Notes: generated from the letters alone by a model not told the origin. A stretch of 64,000 nt of DNA from Bdellovibrionales bacterium (GCA_016786465.1 JAEUWC010000017.1:1-64000); one strand, 5' to 3'; positions 43,796 to 53,197 are shown, counted from the stretch's first letter. A program made the numbers and translations.

Positions 43796-44824
43796 ATGGC
43801 ACCGAAGTTCAAAGGCGGTTCCGATGATTGGCTGGACGACCAGAAGTCAGCGCGAAGATCGGGTTCAAAGAAGAAAGGCGCAAAGCTTTCGGAAGGACCC
43901 CTTCCCGCAGCCGATGCCAATGCGACGGTCATCGAAGTCTTTCCCAAGCTTTGTAAGGTTCGTCTGGATGCCGACGGTGGGTTTCGGCTTTGCAGCTACC
44001 GTCGTGCAAATGTGATGGCGCCAGATCCAGATGGCGTTCGTTCGCGCGCCCCGGTTTCGGCGGGCGATCGCGTGAAGGTGACTTCGACAGATCCGCAAAG
44101 CGGGGTGGTTGAAGGGGTCTGCGAAAGACTGAATTTTCTAGCCCGACCGGCGCCCGACAAAGACGGAAAACTGATTCACGTCCTGGCGTCAAACCTGGAT
44201 GTGCTGGTGATCGTCGCGTCCGTTCACCAACCCGATTTTTCACCGGGTTTGGTGGATCGATTTTGGATCGCGGCTATCCGCGCTGGGATTCCTGTGATCG
44301 TCGTCGCTTCCAAGTTTGATCTTTGGCAGGGCGGCCCTGATCGCCCGTGGGCGCTTTACGAAAAGCTGGGCCTTTCGGTTTACGAAGTCTGTTCGAAGAC
44401 GGGAAATGGGGTCGAAGAAGTTCTGCAGGCGCTTCAAGGAAAACGGGTCGTGTTCTGTGGTCATTCCGGTGTGGGAAAGACGTCGCTTCTAAACAGTCTT
44501 TTGGGTGGCGATATAGGTAAAGTTGGTGACACCAACGAATTTACCGGCAAGGGGCGCCATACAACGACCAGTGCGGTCTTGATCGAAGGCCCGGGCGGTG
44601 CTTCTTGGATCGATACGCCCGGTGTTCGTGAATTCGGTTTATGGGGAATCGATCCCGACGGTCTTCGTGATTTTTTCCCAGAATTTGGCGGCCTACCGTG
44701 CACGGGGTCGGGATGCACGCATCAGGAACATGAAACAGAATGTCAGGCACGTGAACTGCCACGCCACCCGAATTACTTGCGAATTCTTCAATCGTTGCTT
44801 GAAGACCGTGAAGAAAAGGCTTGA
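43796..44824 (+). CDS. rsgA: Ribosome small-subunit-dependent GTPase RsgA
   Basis: Circularly permuted GTPase (G4-G1-G3 order) that helps mature the 30S subunit. Visible: an OB-like N-terminal domain, G4 as ASKFDLW (Ser replacing the usual Asn), G1 GHSGVGKTS, G3 DTPGVREFGL, and the C-terminal zinc knuckle CTGSGCTHQEHETEC. The basic, Ser/Lys-rich start (about 15-35) likely binds rRNA. At 342 residues it is normal length. Its last 37 bases overlap the convergent gene at 44788. Confidence 0.96.
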   Translation: MAPKFKGGSDDWLDDQKSARRSGSKKKGAKLSEGPLPAADANATVIEVFPKLCKVRLDADGGFRLCSYRRANVMAPDPDGVRSRAPVSAGDRVKVTSTDPQSGVVEGVCERLNFLARPAPDKDGKLIHVLASNLDVLVIVASVHQPDFSPGLVDRFWIAAIRAGIPVIVVASKFDLWQGGPDRPWALYEKLGLSVYEVCSKTGNGVEEVLQALQGKRVVFCGHSGVGKTSLLNSLLGGDIGKVGDTNEFTGKGRHTTTSAVLIEGPGGASWIDTPGVREFGLWGIDPDGLRDFFPEFGGLPCTGSGCTHQEHETECQARELPRHPNYLRILQSLLEDREEKA

Positions 44825-45099
44825 ACGGCATTCAAGATGTCGGAAGGCCCGTTGGGTTCAATCAGTCCAATTCGCCGATTGGACTTGGCGATTTCGTCCC
44901 GTACGCGTGAACGAATCTCAGTGCCGATCGCTCCGCCCAGAAGAATAAAGTCGGGCGGGTTCTGTGACAGCTGTTGAAAGAATTCCGGCACGTCCAAAAA
45001 GGTTCGGACGCTGGAAAAGTAAGGCGCAACGATCGACGCTGCATTTTCAAGCATCCTAGGCTGCTGCCCCAAAATGAAAAGATTTCCGCCGGCTTGCAA
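44788..45099 (-). CDS. Small alpha/beta protein of unknown function
   Basis: A 103-residue product beginning with a TTG one base after the previous stop, so translation is probably coupled. It has alternating strands and helices (NLFILGQQPRMLENAASIV, DFILLGGAIGTEIRSRVRDEI, RIGLIEPNGPSDILNAVQAF), reminiscent of a receiver or Rossmann fold but without the catalytic Asp cluster. The family is not recognised. Its 3' end overlaps the end of rsgA on the other strand. Confidence 0.6.
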   Translation of the reverse strand: MQAGGNLFILGQQPRMLENAASIVAPYFSSVRTFLDVPEFFQQLSQNPPDFILLGGAIGTEIRSRVRDEIAKSNRRIGLIEPNGPSDILNAVQAFSSRSSSND

Positions 45100-45100
45100 G

Positions 45101-45370
45101 CTAAAGGTACTTCCTTTCGAAAACGAAGGTTCCGAAAGGAACCGACGAAAGGACCAAGCAGATCAGAATTTTTTTCTTGGACCAGTTTTCGCGCGAAGAA
45201 AGCGAAAAAGCAGTGAAGACGTAAATCAGAAAAAGCAGGCCGTGAATCGGACCTACGGATTTGACCCAACTGGGGTCGTTCCACAGATGTTTCATCGGCA
45301 TGGCGAAGAACAGAAGCGCGATCAAAGATGACCCTTCAAACCAACCCACCCAGCGAAAATAAGACTTCAT
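45101..45370 (-). CDS. DUF3817-like small integral membrane protein
   Basis: An 89-residue product with three transmembrane helices. The pattern WFEGSSLIALLFFAMPMKHLW, then VGPIHGLLFLIYVF, matches the DUF3817 (YdzA/YusX-like) family, in which the His residues are conserved. The function of the family is unknown. The ATG at 45370 overlaps the stop of the upstream membrane protein gene (ATGA), so the two are coupled. Confidence 0.85.
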   Translation of the reverse strand: MKSYFRWVGWFEGSSLIALLFFAMPMKHLWNDPSWVKSVGPIHGLLFLIYVFTAFSLSSRENWSKKKILICLVLSSVPFGTFVFERKYL

Positions 45371-45837
45371 GGTGTAAACCCCCTGACCCACGGCCTTCCG
45401 TATTCAAGCACCGGCCACGGAATGGCCGAAAGTAGAATCGCCGTGGACACCCACAGAACTGCAGCCATGCCCCGATGACGCGTTTCAAGCGAAAGCCTGT
45501 TAAAGCACAAACGCTTGCCCAGAACAAAGACGGCGAAAGCCAGAATCAAAGTCAACGGGTGTCGAATCGACCAAAAAAACAGCACCGGATTTTCCATTGC
45601 TTCCGAAAAATTTTGAAACGCTGAACGTGTCATCGGACTTAAACCAAAATATAGGGTTAAACCAAAGATCAGCTGGTACCCAAAGATCTGCCCGTACGCC
45701 CAGACCCAATAGTTGTCTCGCGCCGTCCAATTTTGCCGTGAAAGGCTTGCCCAAGTGGTCCGAACAATCAGAAACAGCGCACCCAGCAGAACGCCCCAGC
45801 GAACCCAGGAATGAATGAAAAGTATCGGGCCGTACAT
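45367..45837 (-). CDS. Four-helix membrane protein of unknown function
   Basis: A 156-residue product with four hydrophobic helices. It has a conserved-looking His near each of two helices (FIHSWVRWGVLLGA, SIRHPLTLILAFAVF), an arrangement seen in b-type-haem or quinone-binding membrane proteins. That function is only a guess. It is coupled to the DUF3817 gene by a four-base overlap. No signal peptide. Confidence 0.75.
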   Translation of the reverse strand: MYGPILFIHSWVRWGVLLGALFLIVRTTWASLSRQNWTARDNYWVWAYGQIFGYQLIFGLTLYFGLSPMTRSAFQNFSEAMENPVLFFWSIRHPLTLILAFAVFVLGKRLCFNRLSLETRHRGMAAVLWVSTAILLSAIPWPVLEYGRPWVRGFTP

Positions 45838-45875
45838 GGGCGAATCGTAATCGCGGTGGGCTGCGAACTAAAGAC

Positions 45876-46853
45876 CTATTTAGCTTCAGTCCCGGCCACG
45901 GCGCGCCCGCCGGCGTCACCAAGCTGTTTGGAAAGATTTAGAATCGCTTCACCATAGGGCTTGCTTTGGTTGTAGCCATAAAGCGCGCGCTTTTGCTGCT
46001 TGGGCTTCTTTCCCCATCCTGCGCGTTTTAAAAAGGACCCGATACTGCATGCGCAGTCGGCGACCGAATACGGATCGATGCGACCATCGCCGTTTCCATC
46101 TTTCGCCAAGCGTTTGAAGGTCGACGGAATGAATTGGCCAAGACCGAATGCTCCGGCCCAAGATCCCTTCAGTTCATGAATCGGAATTTCCAACTTCGAA
46201 AGTGCCCGAAGTTCTTCGGTCGCAAAGCGAACAAACTTCTTGGCGCGCGCTTCAATTAGGCGATGCGCCTTTTTACGGCCTTTGCCCTGCCATTCTTTTT
46301 CCTGTTCGTGGGCGCGATCAAATTTTTCCTGAATCAAGGCAATCGCATCAGGATCCGCAGCGCGAACCAGACTTAAATAAACATCGACGATAGGGTAGTT
46401 TCCGACCCGGGTTCCAAGCTTCGTTTCAACCCACATCAGGGAAGTCAGGGTTTCAGCGGGAACTCCGTATTTCGCTTCACATGCGGCCAGGTCGACTTGG
46501 TTCTTTTCTAAAAACGCCCGGGTCGAATCCAAAGCCACCGCTTCGGTCGCGTAAGAATAGGACGGCTTCATCGCAAACTGGGTCAGCATGAAATAAACGG
46601 CTTTTTCCTGAAAGGTCTTCTTCGGACGCGCGGGATCTTCTGAAAGCAGGTCTGCGATGAATTCCGTTTTTAGCCCAGCGCGCTTCATTCGCTTTTCAAG
46701 ACCTGGGCTATTTAAAGGAAGGGCCGAAACCGTGTCGATGGCAGGGCTTAGGGTCGGTTCTGGTCCGGTGGGCCCACGGCTTGGCCCCATGCCGGTCAAA
46801 CCCCAGCTTAAACCCAGCAAAGTTCCAATGATTGGACCGGAATAGCGCGCCAC
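45876..46853 (-). CDS. MltB-like lytic murein transglycosylase
   Basis: The 325-residue product cleaves peptidoglycan between MurNAc and GlcNAc. The catalytic Glu lies in LMWVETKLGTRVG. The SLT_2 (MltB) pattern SWAGAFGLGQFIPSTFKR and DGNGDGRIDPYSVADCACSIGSFL is clear, including the calcium-loop-like stretch DGNGDGRID. The N-terminus has a hydrophobic segment (about 5-23), likely a signal or anchor; no lipobox. It runs in the same direction as the acyl-CoA dehydrogenase, with a 6-base gap. Confidence 0.92.
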   Translation of the reverse strand: MARYSGPIIGTLLGLSWGLTGMGPSRGPTGPEPTLSPAIDTVSALPLNSPGLEKRMKRAGLKTEFIADLLSEDPARPKKTFQEKAVYFMLTQFAMKPSYSYATEAVALDSTRAFLEKNQVDLAACEAKYGVPAETLTSLMWVETKLGTRVGNYPIVDVYLSLVRAADPDAIALIQEKFDRAHEQEKEWQGKGRKKAHRLIEARAKKFVRFATEELRALSKLEIPIHELKGSWAGAFGLGQFIPSTFKRLAKDGNGDGRIDPYSVADCACSIGSFLKRAGWGKKPKQQKRALYGYNQSKPYGEAILNLSKQLGDAGGRAVAGTEAK

Positions 46854-46859
46854 CCAGCC

Positions 46860-48008
46860 TTATCGGTCGCGTTCGAAGATTTCCTTAGCAATAATCAGAC
46901 GTTGAATCTGGCTGGTGCCTTCGTAGATCTGATAAATCTTCGCGTCGCGCATCAGTTTTTCGACGGGGTATTCTTCAGAATAACCATAGCCCCCGAAAAC
47001 CTGAACCGCGTCGGTAGCGACCCTCATCGCCATGTCGGCACAATAGGCCTTAGCCATCGCCGCAAAGCGCGTGTTCCTTTGGCCGCTGTCAATTGCCCAC
47101 GCTGCGCGGTGAACGAGCAGGCGTCCCGCTTCGATGTCCTTGGTCATATCGGCAATCATGAAACTGATCGCTTGGAAACCTGCGATGGGTTGTCCGAAAG
47201 CTTTACGGGTTTGAGAATACTGGATCGCTTCATCCATCGCGCGCCTGGCAAGACCTACAGCCCCTGCGGCAACCGGTGGGCGCGTATGATCAAACGCCGA
47301 CATCGCAATCTTAAAGCCATCGCCTTCTTTTCCTAAACGCCACTTCGCGGGAACCTTTACGTCTTCAAAGGTGATTCCGCGGGTGTCACTGGCGCGTTGA
47401 CCCATGTTCCATTCTTTTTTTCCAACCGTGATCCCCGGTGTATTTGCTGGAACCACAAAACCGCTCATTCCTTTGTGCTTTAAAGAAGGATCCGTGTAGG
47501 CCAAGACGAAGTACCAATCGGCGACGCCGCCGTTGGTGATCCACATCTTCGACCCATTGATCACATAATCGTCGCCGACCTTTTTTGCCGTGGTTCGAAT
47601 TCCACTGACGTCGGATCCAGCACCGGGTTCGGTGACACAGTAGGCTGCAAATTTCGGTTCAGCGGTCAAACGACCCAAAAATTCTTTCTTTTGTTCATCG
47701 TTGCCGGCGACGATGACCGGCGCCGCGGCCAATGTATTGGCTTCCATTGCAGTAGAAATCCCGGTGCAGCCATAGGCCAATTCTTCCGTAATGATGCATC
47801 CTTCAAGGACACCCAACCCCAATCCGCCGTACTCGGCAGGGATGTGGGTGTTCATCAGCCCCAGTTCCCAGGCTTTCTTCGCGATTTCGCGTGGGTATTC
47901 CCCGGTCTTGTCGTGGTGGGCTGCCTTGGGGATCATTTCTTCCTTGGCGAACTTTCGCGCAAGGTCTTGAAGTTGCTTCTGGTCATCGGAAAGTGAAAAA
48001 TCGATCAT
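46860..48008 (-). CDS. Acyl-CoA dehydrogenase (short/medium-chain type)
   Basis: FAD enzyme for the first oxidation step of fatty acid beta-oxidation. The ATG at 48008 ([10 protein letters not shown]) is better than the GTG at 48014. Family blocks: [25 protein letters not shown], the glutamate base region [15 protein letters not shown], and [21 protein letters not shown]. Length 382 is typical. Chain-length preference cannot be told. No other beta-oxidation gene is adjacent. Confidence 0.95.
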   Translation of the reverse strand: MIDFSLSDDQKQLQDLARKFAKEEMIPKAAHHDKTGEYPREIAKKAWELGLMNTHIPAEYGGLGLGVLEGCIITEELAYGCTGISTAMEANTLAAAPVIVAGNDEQKKEFLGRLTAEPKFAAYCVTEPGAGSDVSGIRTTAKKVGDDYVINGSKMWITNGGVADWYFVLAYTDPSLKHKGMSGFVVPANTPGITVGKKEWNMGQRASDTRGITFEDVKVPAKWRLGKEGDGFKIAMSAFDHTRPPVAAGAVGLARRAMDEAIQYSQTRKAFGQPIAGFQAISFMIADMTKDIEAGRLLVHRAAWAIDSGQRNTRFAAMAKAYCADMAMRVATDAVQVFGGYGYSEEYPVEKLMRDAKIYQIYEGTSQIQRLIIAKEIFERDR

Positions 48009-48043
48009 AGACACAAGGTTAGTGGTAAAGTCGCCCTAGGTCT

Positions 48044-49327
48044 ATGGAATCCATTTCTAAAAACGATCGCTCGAAACTTTGGTTAGAACTTTGGCGCGAT
48101 CTTTTTTCGTCGCCGATCCACTTGGATTCGGCCATTTCAAAACGGCCGGGGCCCGCCAAGGGTTGGCTTGCTGAATCTTTTGGCGTCACTTTGCGTCGTC
48201 CGACGCAGGTTTTCAAAGAAGCAGGAATTCGAACCCAGGGTGCTGAATGGTGGAATTGGTCGCCAGAACAGTTGGCGGAATGGGAAGGTGCAAGAAAACT
48301 TTCTGTATTCTGGTCCAGCTTTTCTTCAGCCGATGCAATTCGTTCACGTTTTAAATCGGGTTTAGCAGTTGAATCGGATTATCCCCCGGAAGTTTTGAAA
48401 AAATGGGTTGCTGACTTCGGACCCGAAGTCGCAAAGCGTCTAGTCGATCAATTCGGACAGCCGCCACGGGTTTCAGTGCGCCTGACCCAGGCGCTTAGCC
48501 CCGAAGAATTCTTAACCCAGGTCAAAGCTGATTCGATTCACCTGGGACAAGCAAAACCGTCTCGGTGGGCTGCCAGGGGAATCGTCTTTAATGATTACGC
48601 CCCGGTTCTTTCTGCCCCTGCGACGAAGGATGGTTTCGAAAAGGGACTTTTTGAAATCCAAGACGAAGGTTCGCAAGTCATGGCGGCTTTTGCGCTGGAT
48701 CCGCTGACGCAGATGTCACTTCTTTCGGATCGTCCAACCCAGTCCAAACCTAGTTTGGATCTAGAAGCCCTTCGGAATGCGAAGGCGCCCAGCCCTTTGA
48801 ATGTGATTGATGCTTGTGCCGGCGCGGGTGGAAAGACGCTTGCGCTTGCTGATCTTTTGCACGGGCGGGGACGTGTTTACGCATACGATACATCCTTAAA
48901 GAAGATTCAGGCGCTGAAGAAAAGGGTGCGTGGCCAGGCCAGCAACATCCAGGCGATGACGATTCCCAACGGCGAAGAAACCCAGTTTCTGAAAAAATAC
49001 GCGGCAAGCGCCGATATCGTCTTAGTCGACGCGCCATGTTCGGGCTGGGGGGTCTTTCGCAGAAATCCGGACATCAAGTGGCGCCAGGATCGGGAAAAAC
49101 TTTCTGAAATGCCTGAAATCCAGCTTCGCCTTTTGGGCGAATATCAGGCGTTGGTCAAAAAGGGTGGGCGTTTGGTTTTCGGTGTTTGCACATTTCGTCC
49201 GGAAGAATCCACGGCTGTGGTTGAAGCCTTCGGAAAAAAACATCCCGAATTCAAATCGGTGGGTGGCGGCTACCTTGGCCCCGAATCTTGTGATGGATTT
49301 TATATGTTTGCGTGGGAGCGATCGTAG
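48044..49327 (+). CDS. NOL1/NOP2/Sun-family RNA (cytosine-5) methyltransferase
   Basis: A 427-residue protein related to RsmB/RsmF, which makes 5-methylcytosine in rRNA. SAM-binding DACAGAGGKTLALADLL, the DAPCSGWGVFRRNPDIKW motif IV cysteine and the catalytic motif VCTFRPEES (TC variant) are all visible. The N-terminal 150 residues are helical and without an evident NusB domain. It is divergent from the dehydrogenase and three bases upstream of pyrD. Confidence 0.93.
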   Translation: MESISKNDRSKLWLELWRDLFSSPIHLDSAISKRPGPAKGWLAESFGVTLRRPTQVFKEAGIRTQGAEWWNWSPEQLAEWEGARKLSVFWSSFSSADAIRSRFKSGLAVESDYPPEVLKKWVADFGPEVAKRLVDQFGQPPRVSVRLTQALSPEEFLTQVKADSIHLGQAKPSRWAARGIVFNDYAPVLSAPATKDGFEKGLFEIQDEGSQVMAAFALDPLTQMSLLSDRPTQSKPSLDLEALRNAKAPSPLNVIDACAGAGGKTLALADLLHGRGRVYAYDTSLKKIQALKKRVRGQASNIQAMTIPNGEETQFLKKYAASADIVLVDAPCSGWGVFRRNPDIKWRQDREKLSEMPEIQLRLLGEYQALVKKGGRLVFGVCTFRPEESTAVVEAFGKKHPEFKSVGGGYLGPESCDGFYMFAWERS

Positions 49328-49329
49328 GC

Positions 49330-50475
49330 ATGGCTCGACCCAAGGCTCCGGTCCCGCCCCCATACCCAGGGCGTTCAAACCCGCTCAGCACACAGTCGCC
49401 TGGAAAATGGGGCGACCGATTGGATCGTGCTTGGGAAGTGACCAAGCCCTGGCTTTTTGAAATCGATGCCGAATGGGTTCACACGATCTTTTTTTGGGCG
49501 CTACGCTTTCTGGTTTGGGTCGGCGGAAAAAAGAAGCGAACACAATCCCTTTTCAAAATCATTTCCGGAATGGACCAAATTTCGCCAGCGCAGGCGCAAT
49601 CGCTTTCAAGGGAAGTTTTCGGAATGGATTTTCGAAATCCCATAGGTTTAGCGGCGGGTTTTGACAAGAATGCAGAAATCCTTCCCGCATTGGTCGATTT
49701 CGGGTTCGGATTCGTCGAAGTTGGGACGGTTACGCCCCGGCCTCAGGACGGAAATTTAAAGCCTAGACTTTTCCGCGACCCATCGGAACAGGCGATCTTT
49801 AATCGAATGGGTTTCAATGGCGCCGGAATGGTTCGGGTTCGAAAGAATCTTGAAAAGACCACGAAGCGACGCCCGCAAGGCTTTCGTTTGGGATTAAACG
49901 TCGGCAAGAACAAGGACACTCCGAACGAAGAAGCTGCCTCGGACTACCGAAAAGTAGTCGAAGGAATGAAGGATCTGGCTGATTATTTGGTCATCAATGT
50001 CAGCTCGCCCAACACTCCCGGCCTTCGTGCGCTTCAATCGGTCGAATCTTTGAAGCCCATCGTGTTGGAAACGCTTGAAGCCGCCGCCAATTGGTCGACG
50101 GTACCCCCTGTTTTGTTGAAATTGGCTCCCGAATTGGCCTCGGATGGACTTTCGGACGTGATTCGGGCCTGTGAAAAGTGGAAAGTTGGGGGATTTATCC
50201 TGACGAATACCTTGGCAGGGATTTGGGGTCCTACCGGGGACAACGGCGGATGGAGCGGCCAGATCCTTTCCGAAAAGTCAAAAGCGGCTTTGGTCGAAGC
50301 TCGATCGCTGACGGATCTTCCTATCATTTCAGTGGGTGGAATTGGATCGCCCGAGCAAGCCTACGAGCGATTGAAACTGGGCGCGAACTTGGTTCAGTTC
50401 TATACGGGCTGGATTTATGGTGGCCCGCGCTTCCCTTCAAAAATCATGCGTTTTTTGGCTGAAAACAGGACCTAG
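49330..50475 (+). CDS. pyrD: Dihydroorotate dehydrogenase (quinone), class 2
   Basis: FMN enzyme of pyrimidine synthesis that passes electrons to quinone at the inner membrane. Start ATG at 49330. Signatures: NPIGLAAGFDKNAE, VEVGTVTPRPQDGN, INVSSPNTPGLR, SVGGIGSPEQAYERLKLGA and FYTGWIYGGP. The N-terminal extension includes a hydrophobic stretch (EWVHTIFFWALRFLVW) that fits the membrane-association helix of class 2. Length 381 is longer than E. coli PyrD (336), mostly at the N-terminus. Confidence 0.96.
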   Translation: MARPKAPVPPPYPGRSNPLSTQSPGKWGDRLDRAWEVTKPWLFEIDAEWVHTIFFWALRFLVWVGGKKKRTQSLFKIISGMDQISPAQAQSLSREVFGMDFRNPIGLAAGFDKNAEILPALVDFGFGFVEVGTVTPRPQDGNLKPRLFRDPSEQAIFNRMGFNGAGMVRVRKNLEKTTKRRPQGFRLGLNVGKNKDTPNEEAASDYRKVVEGMKDLADYLVINVSSPNTPGLRALQSVESLKPIVLETLEAAANWSTVPPVLLKLAPELASDGLSDVIRACEKWKVGGFILTNTLAGIWGPTGDNGGWSGQILSEKSKAALVEARSLTDLPIISVGGIGSPEQAYERLKLGANLVQFYTGWIYGGPRFPSKIMRFLAENRT

Positions 50476-50484
50476 AAACGCAAA

Positions 50485-50512
50485 AGCCCCAGGCACATGC
50501 CTGAGGCTCAAG
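50485..50512 (-). terminator. Rho-independent terminator for the Lys-rich micropeptide
   Basis: On the minus strand, AGCCTCAGGCA-TG-TGCCTGGGGCT (one G-T/A-C type mismatch) is followed by TTTGCGTTTC, 24 bases after the stop at 50536. It also lies just after pyrD and could end that transcript weakly. Confidence 0.7.
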
Positions 50513-50535
50513 CGAAAACACAGAGTGCAAAGAAT

Positions 50536-50607
50536 TTACTTCTTCTTTTTCTTTGCAGTCTTTTTCTTCGCAGCTTTTTTCTTGGTTGCTTTCTTTTTGG
50601 TCGCCAT
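50536..50607 (-). CDS. 23-residue Lys/Ala-rich micropeptide (histone H1-tail-like)
   Basis: Reads MATKKKATKKKAAKKKTAK followed by KKKK and a stop. It has a strong AAGGAG ribosome site eight bases upstream, and the minus-strand terminator just described. Together with a strongly biased composition (15 Lys, rest Ala and Thr) this looks like a real gene. Peptides of this kind resemble the C-terminal tails of bacterial histone H1-like proteins and would bind nucleic acid; that is inference. It sits between pyrD and a FecR-domain gene. Confidence 0.7.
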   Translation of the reverse strand: MATKKKATKKKAAKKKTAKKKKK

Positions 50608-50705
50608 CTCTATTCTCCTTGTTTAGCGAGGGATGAAAAAATCCCCCTGACAACTTCGATGTTACATTGATTCATCGACATATCAAGTCGAAGAATTAAA
50701 TTTTT

Positions 50706-51923
50706 TTACTTTCGCGAAAAAAGATTCCAATCACTCCAAGCAGTGAAACTTCCAGTTTTGTCTTTTCCACGAATTCTCCACGTCCAATTTCCTGCTTCAA
50801 GCGAGTTCAAACTCTGAAAAGAGTTCGAACCGCTGAGAATTCTTCTGCCGATGGATGGGTGGTTCAGCTCGAGATCGTACTCGATCATGTCTTCCGACGA
50901 CTTCCACACCAAAGAAACCGGCTGATCGAGCCGCGAAATCGACGAATGGGGTGGAAAAATCGGTTCGGGTCTCCATTTTTGGATGATTCGGAAGGATTCG
51001 ACGTCGCTCGAAGTCTTCCGATGCACACCTTGCGCCCTCCAAAACCATTTTTTATCGCCCGCAAGGGTCGGAATGGTCCGATTTACCTTCACTCGCTCCA
51101 TCGGAGGGTGTGTGGAAGCGATTCGAAAACGGCTTTCGATCGTTGAAAAATCCGCCGTTCGACTGATTTCTAGGTCAAAAGGATTATCCAAGGACGCTTG
51201 TGGTTGCATTTTCCACCGAAATTCCAGATTTGCGTTCTTTTGGTCCAATTCAAACGGAACTTCTTGCTCTTCGATCGGGTGTTGCAGGGTAATCTGTGCC
51301 TTGCGAATAGGAGGAATCCATCCCGGTTGAGCCAAGCGGATTTCTTTTTCCGGAGCGACGACTTCATCGCCTTCGGCAAGAACTAAACTAGGCGACGTCC
51401 ATGAACGACTTGGCACTTGCCATTCAATTTTTCCGACGATGGAGGACACCCGAAGGTTGGCTTCTGATTCCGTGGGTGCGATTCGGGCCCAGGAATCGGA
51501 TTGAATGATCAATTGCGACGCTCCGATTCGAATGGTGATCGGGTTGCCCTTGCTCTGAACAGAAATTTTTCCCTGGATCCATTGATGGTATCCACGACCG
51601 ATCATCATTTCTGAAGATTCGTTCAGCTTGATTTCTCCTTCACGGGTCAAGGCGATGGAAATTTTGCATCCAGTGCCCGCACGAACCCGCGCCTGATCGG
51701 CAATCGCCCGCGATGCACGAATCGGATCCCAGAAAAGTTCCTGAGCATTCTGAACAAAGCAGTTTTTTCCCTGCGGTTTGACGCGAGCCATTACCCATTT
51801 GGAAGGGTCACGATCGGCGTCTTGAACGGGATTGAATAAGAAACTTTGAAGAATCCACAAAGTCAGACCGACGGTAGCGAATGTCGCCACGCCAAGCGTT
51901 GATAGTTTCCTGGAAAAGGCCAT
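50706..51923 (-). CDS. FecR-domain membrane-anchored protein
   Basis: The ATG at 51923 (MAFSRKLSTLGVATFATVG) gives 405 residues with a hydrophobic anchor at about 8-25. A FecR-like beta-rich segment follows at about 85-190 (WIQGKISVQSKGNPITIRIG, EANLRVSSIVGKIEW, LAEGDEVVAP). Two or more Ig/FnIII-like stretches come after it (KKWFWRAQGVHRK, GNWTWRIRGKDKTG). FecR domains signal or bind surface ligands at the periplasmic face. No ECF sigma factor is next to it. The gene is divergent from the sensor at 51953 with only 29 bases between starts, so regulation is probably shared. Confidence 0.8.
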   Translation of the reverse strand: MAFSRKLSTLGVATFATVGLTLWILQSFLFNPVQDADRDPSKWVMARVKPQGKNCFVQNAQELFWDPIRASRAIADQARVRAGTGCKISIALTREGEIKLNESSEMMIGRGYHQWIQGKISVQSKGNPITIRIGASQLIIQSDSWARIAPTESEANLRVSSIVGKIEWQVPSRSWTSPSLVLAEGDEVVAPEKEIRLAQPGWIPPIRKAQITLQHPIEEQEVPFELDQKNANLEFRWKMQPQASLDNPFDLEISRTADFSTIESRFRIASTHPPMERVKVNRTIPTLAGDKKWFWRAQGVHRKTSSDVESFRIIQKWRPEPIFPPHSSISRLDQPVSLVWKSSEDMIEYDLELNHPSIGRRILSGSNSFQSLNSLEAGNWTWRIRGKDKTGSFTAWSDWNLFSRK

Positions 51924-51952
51924 AATGGTTTCACTATTGTAGGTCTGACCCG

Positions 51953-53197
51953 GTGAAAATATCAATTCGATCAAAAGTCTTCCTGTATTTGTTCCTTTTC
52001 CTGGGGATTGGTGCGGGCGCATACGCAGTTTTGTCGTCACGACTGTTTCGAACGGTCGTGGTTCCGATGAACCGCGAATTGAACGAATCGTCAGCGAAAT
52101 GGATGGGTTCTCTTTTGGAAAAGAGAGTTTCAGACTTTCGAAAGATTCTTGAACGCTGGGCGAACGACCCAGACGGTCCTTCCGCAACGATCACCGATCC
52201 TGATTGGCTTGCTTCCGAAATTTACCAGAACACGGCTGGATCAGCCGATTGGATCCCTGTTTCTTCCGCTTTGAACTCGACGGCGGGCATGATCGATAAG
52301 CACCATGCAACACCGCCGCCTTTTGCCAAGATTCTTTCGAAGTCGACCGTGGTCTTCAATACGTTTCAGCCCGGTCCTTCCGGAAATATTCCGTATCTAT
52401 CTTTAGGCGTCGCACTTCCTGCAAAAGATGGTCTTCAGCGGATCGGTGTTATCGATTTCAAGCCCGACGCGCTTTTGAAGCTTTTACGTTTTCGCGATTT
52501 TTCGGATCTTTTTCTGACGGACTATGATGGTGAAGTCGTCCTTCATCGAGATCCTGATCTTTTTTCATCGCGCCCCAGCTGGTCGGACAATCCTTTGGTT
52601 CGTGAAGTGAATGAATCTGGTGAAGTCATTTCCCGAGCCTTTACTTGGAAAGGTGCAAGGTACAGTGGATCGGTCTGGAACCTTCCCGAATATCAAATCA
52701 AAGTGATTGCTCAGGTCAATGATGACCGGATCCAAGAACCCGTTCGTGTCTTGGGCGTCAAGACACTGATCTTCTTTGCATGGATCGCGGCGACTGCGCT
52801 GGTTTTGGCATCGTACCTGACACGCCTTTTGACCGAACAGGAACGAAACGCAGCAAAAGCGATCGAAGAAGCGCGATCGCAAGTGAATCAAACGCAGGAT
52901 GAAGCCAGTTTGCAGGCTGAAAAGAACGAATTAGAAATTCTTCGCGAAATCACCAAGGGCTGGAGAATGAGTTACCAAGCGTCTGGTTGGGAAGGACTGA
53001 TTAAGGATCTGAAAAGGCCCGTAAATGGTTTCGAAAGTCTCTTGGAAGAAGACCTGGCAAACTTGGAAGTGATCACCGAAGGACAACTGAAAAGGCACGA
53101 TGCGCGCGCAAAGATGGCCCGCCAAGTGAAGCTGGACCTGACCCGTGCATCGGAAATCTTGGACGAAGGGAAGGGCGATGAAGCCAGCAAGCAATGA
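51953..53197 (+). CDS. Membrane sensor with large periplasmic domain (no kinase domain)
   Basis: The 414-residue product starts GTG (MKISIRSKVFLYLFLFLGIG). Transmembrane helices lie at about 7-28 and 267-288, with a periplasmic region between that is compatible with a double-Cache fold (FLTDYDGEVVLHRDPDL, FTWKGARYSGSVW). A cytoplasmic coiled coil (about 295-330, EQERNAAKAIEEARSQ) and helical tail follow. It stops before any catalytic domain; the next gene begins with a His-box, overlapping by 20 bases in a different frame. Together they look like a histidine kinase split in two. A frameshift artefact cannot be excluded. Confidence 0.82.
   Translation: MKISIRSKVFLYLFLFLGIGAGAYAVLSSRLFRTVVVPMNRELNESSAKWMGSLLEKRVSDFRKILERWANDPDGPSATITDPDWLASEIYQNTAGSADWIPVSSALNSTAGMIDKHHATPPPFAKILSKSTVVFNTFQPGPSGNIPYLSLGVALPAKDGLQRIGVIDFKPDALLKLLRFRDFSDLFLTDYDGEVVLHRDPDLFSSRPSWSDNPLVREVNESGEVISRAFTWKGARYSGSVWNLPEYQIKVIAQVNDDRIQEPVRVLGVKTLIFFAWIAATALVLASYLTRLLTEQERNAAKAIEEARSQVNQTQDEASLQAEKNELEILREITKGWRMSYQASGWEGLIKDLKRPVNGFESLLEEDLANLEVITEGQLKRHDARAKMARQVKLDLTRASEILDEGKGDEASKQ

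Noticed and set aside
48750-49037. Minus-strand open frame within the rRNA methylase gene
   Set aside because: Overlaps the conserved SAM-binding and catalytic motifs of the plus-strand gene; no support of its own.
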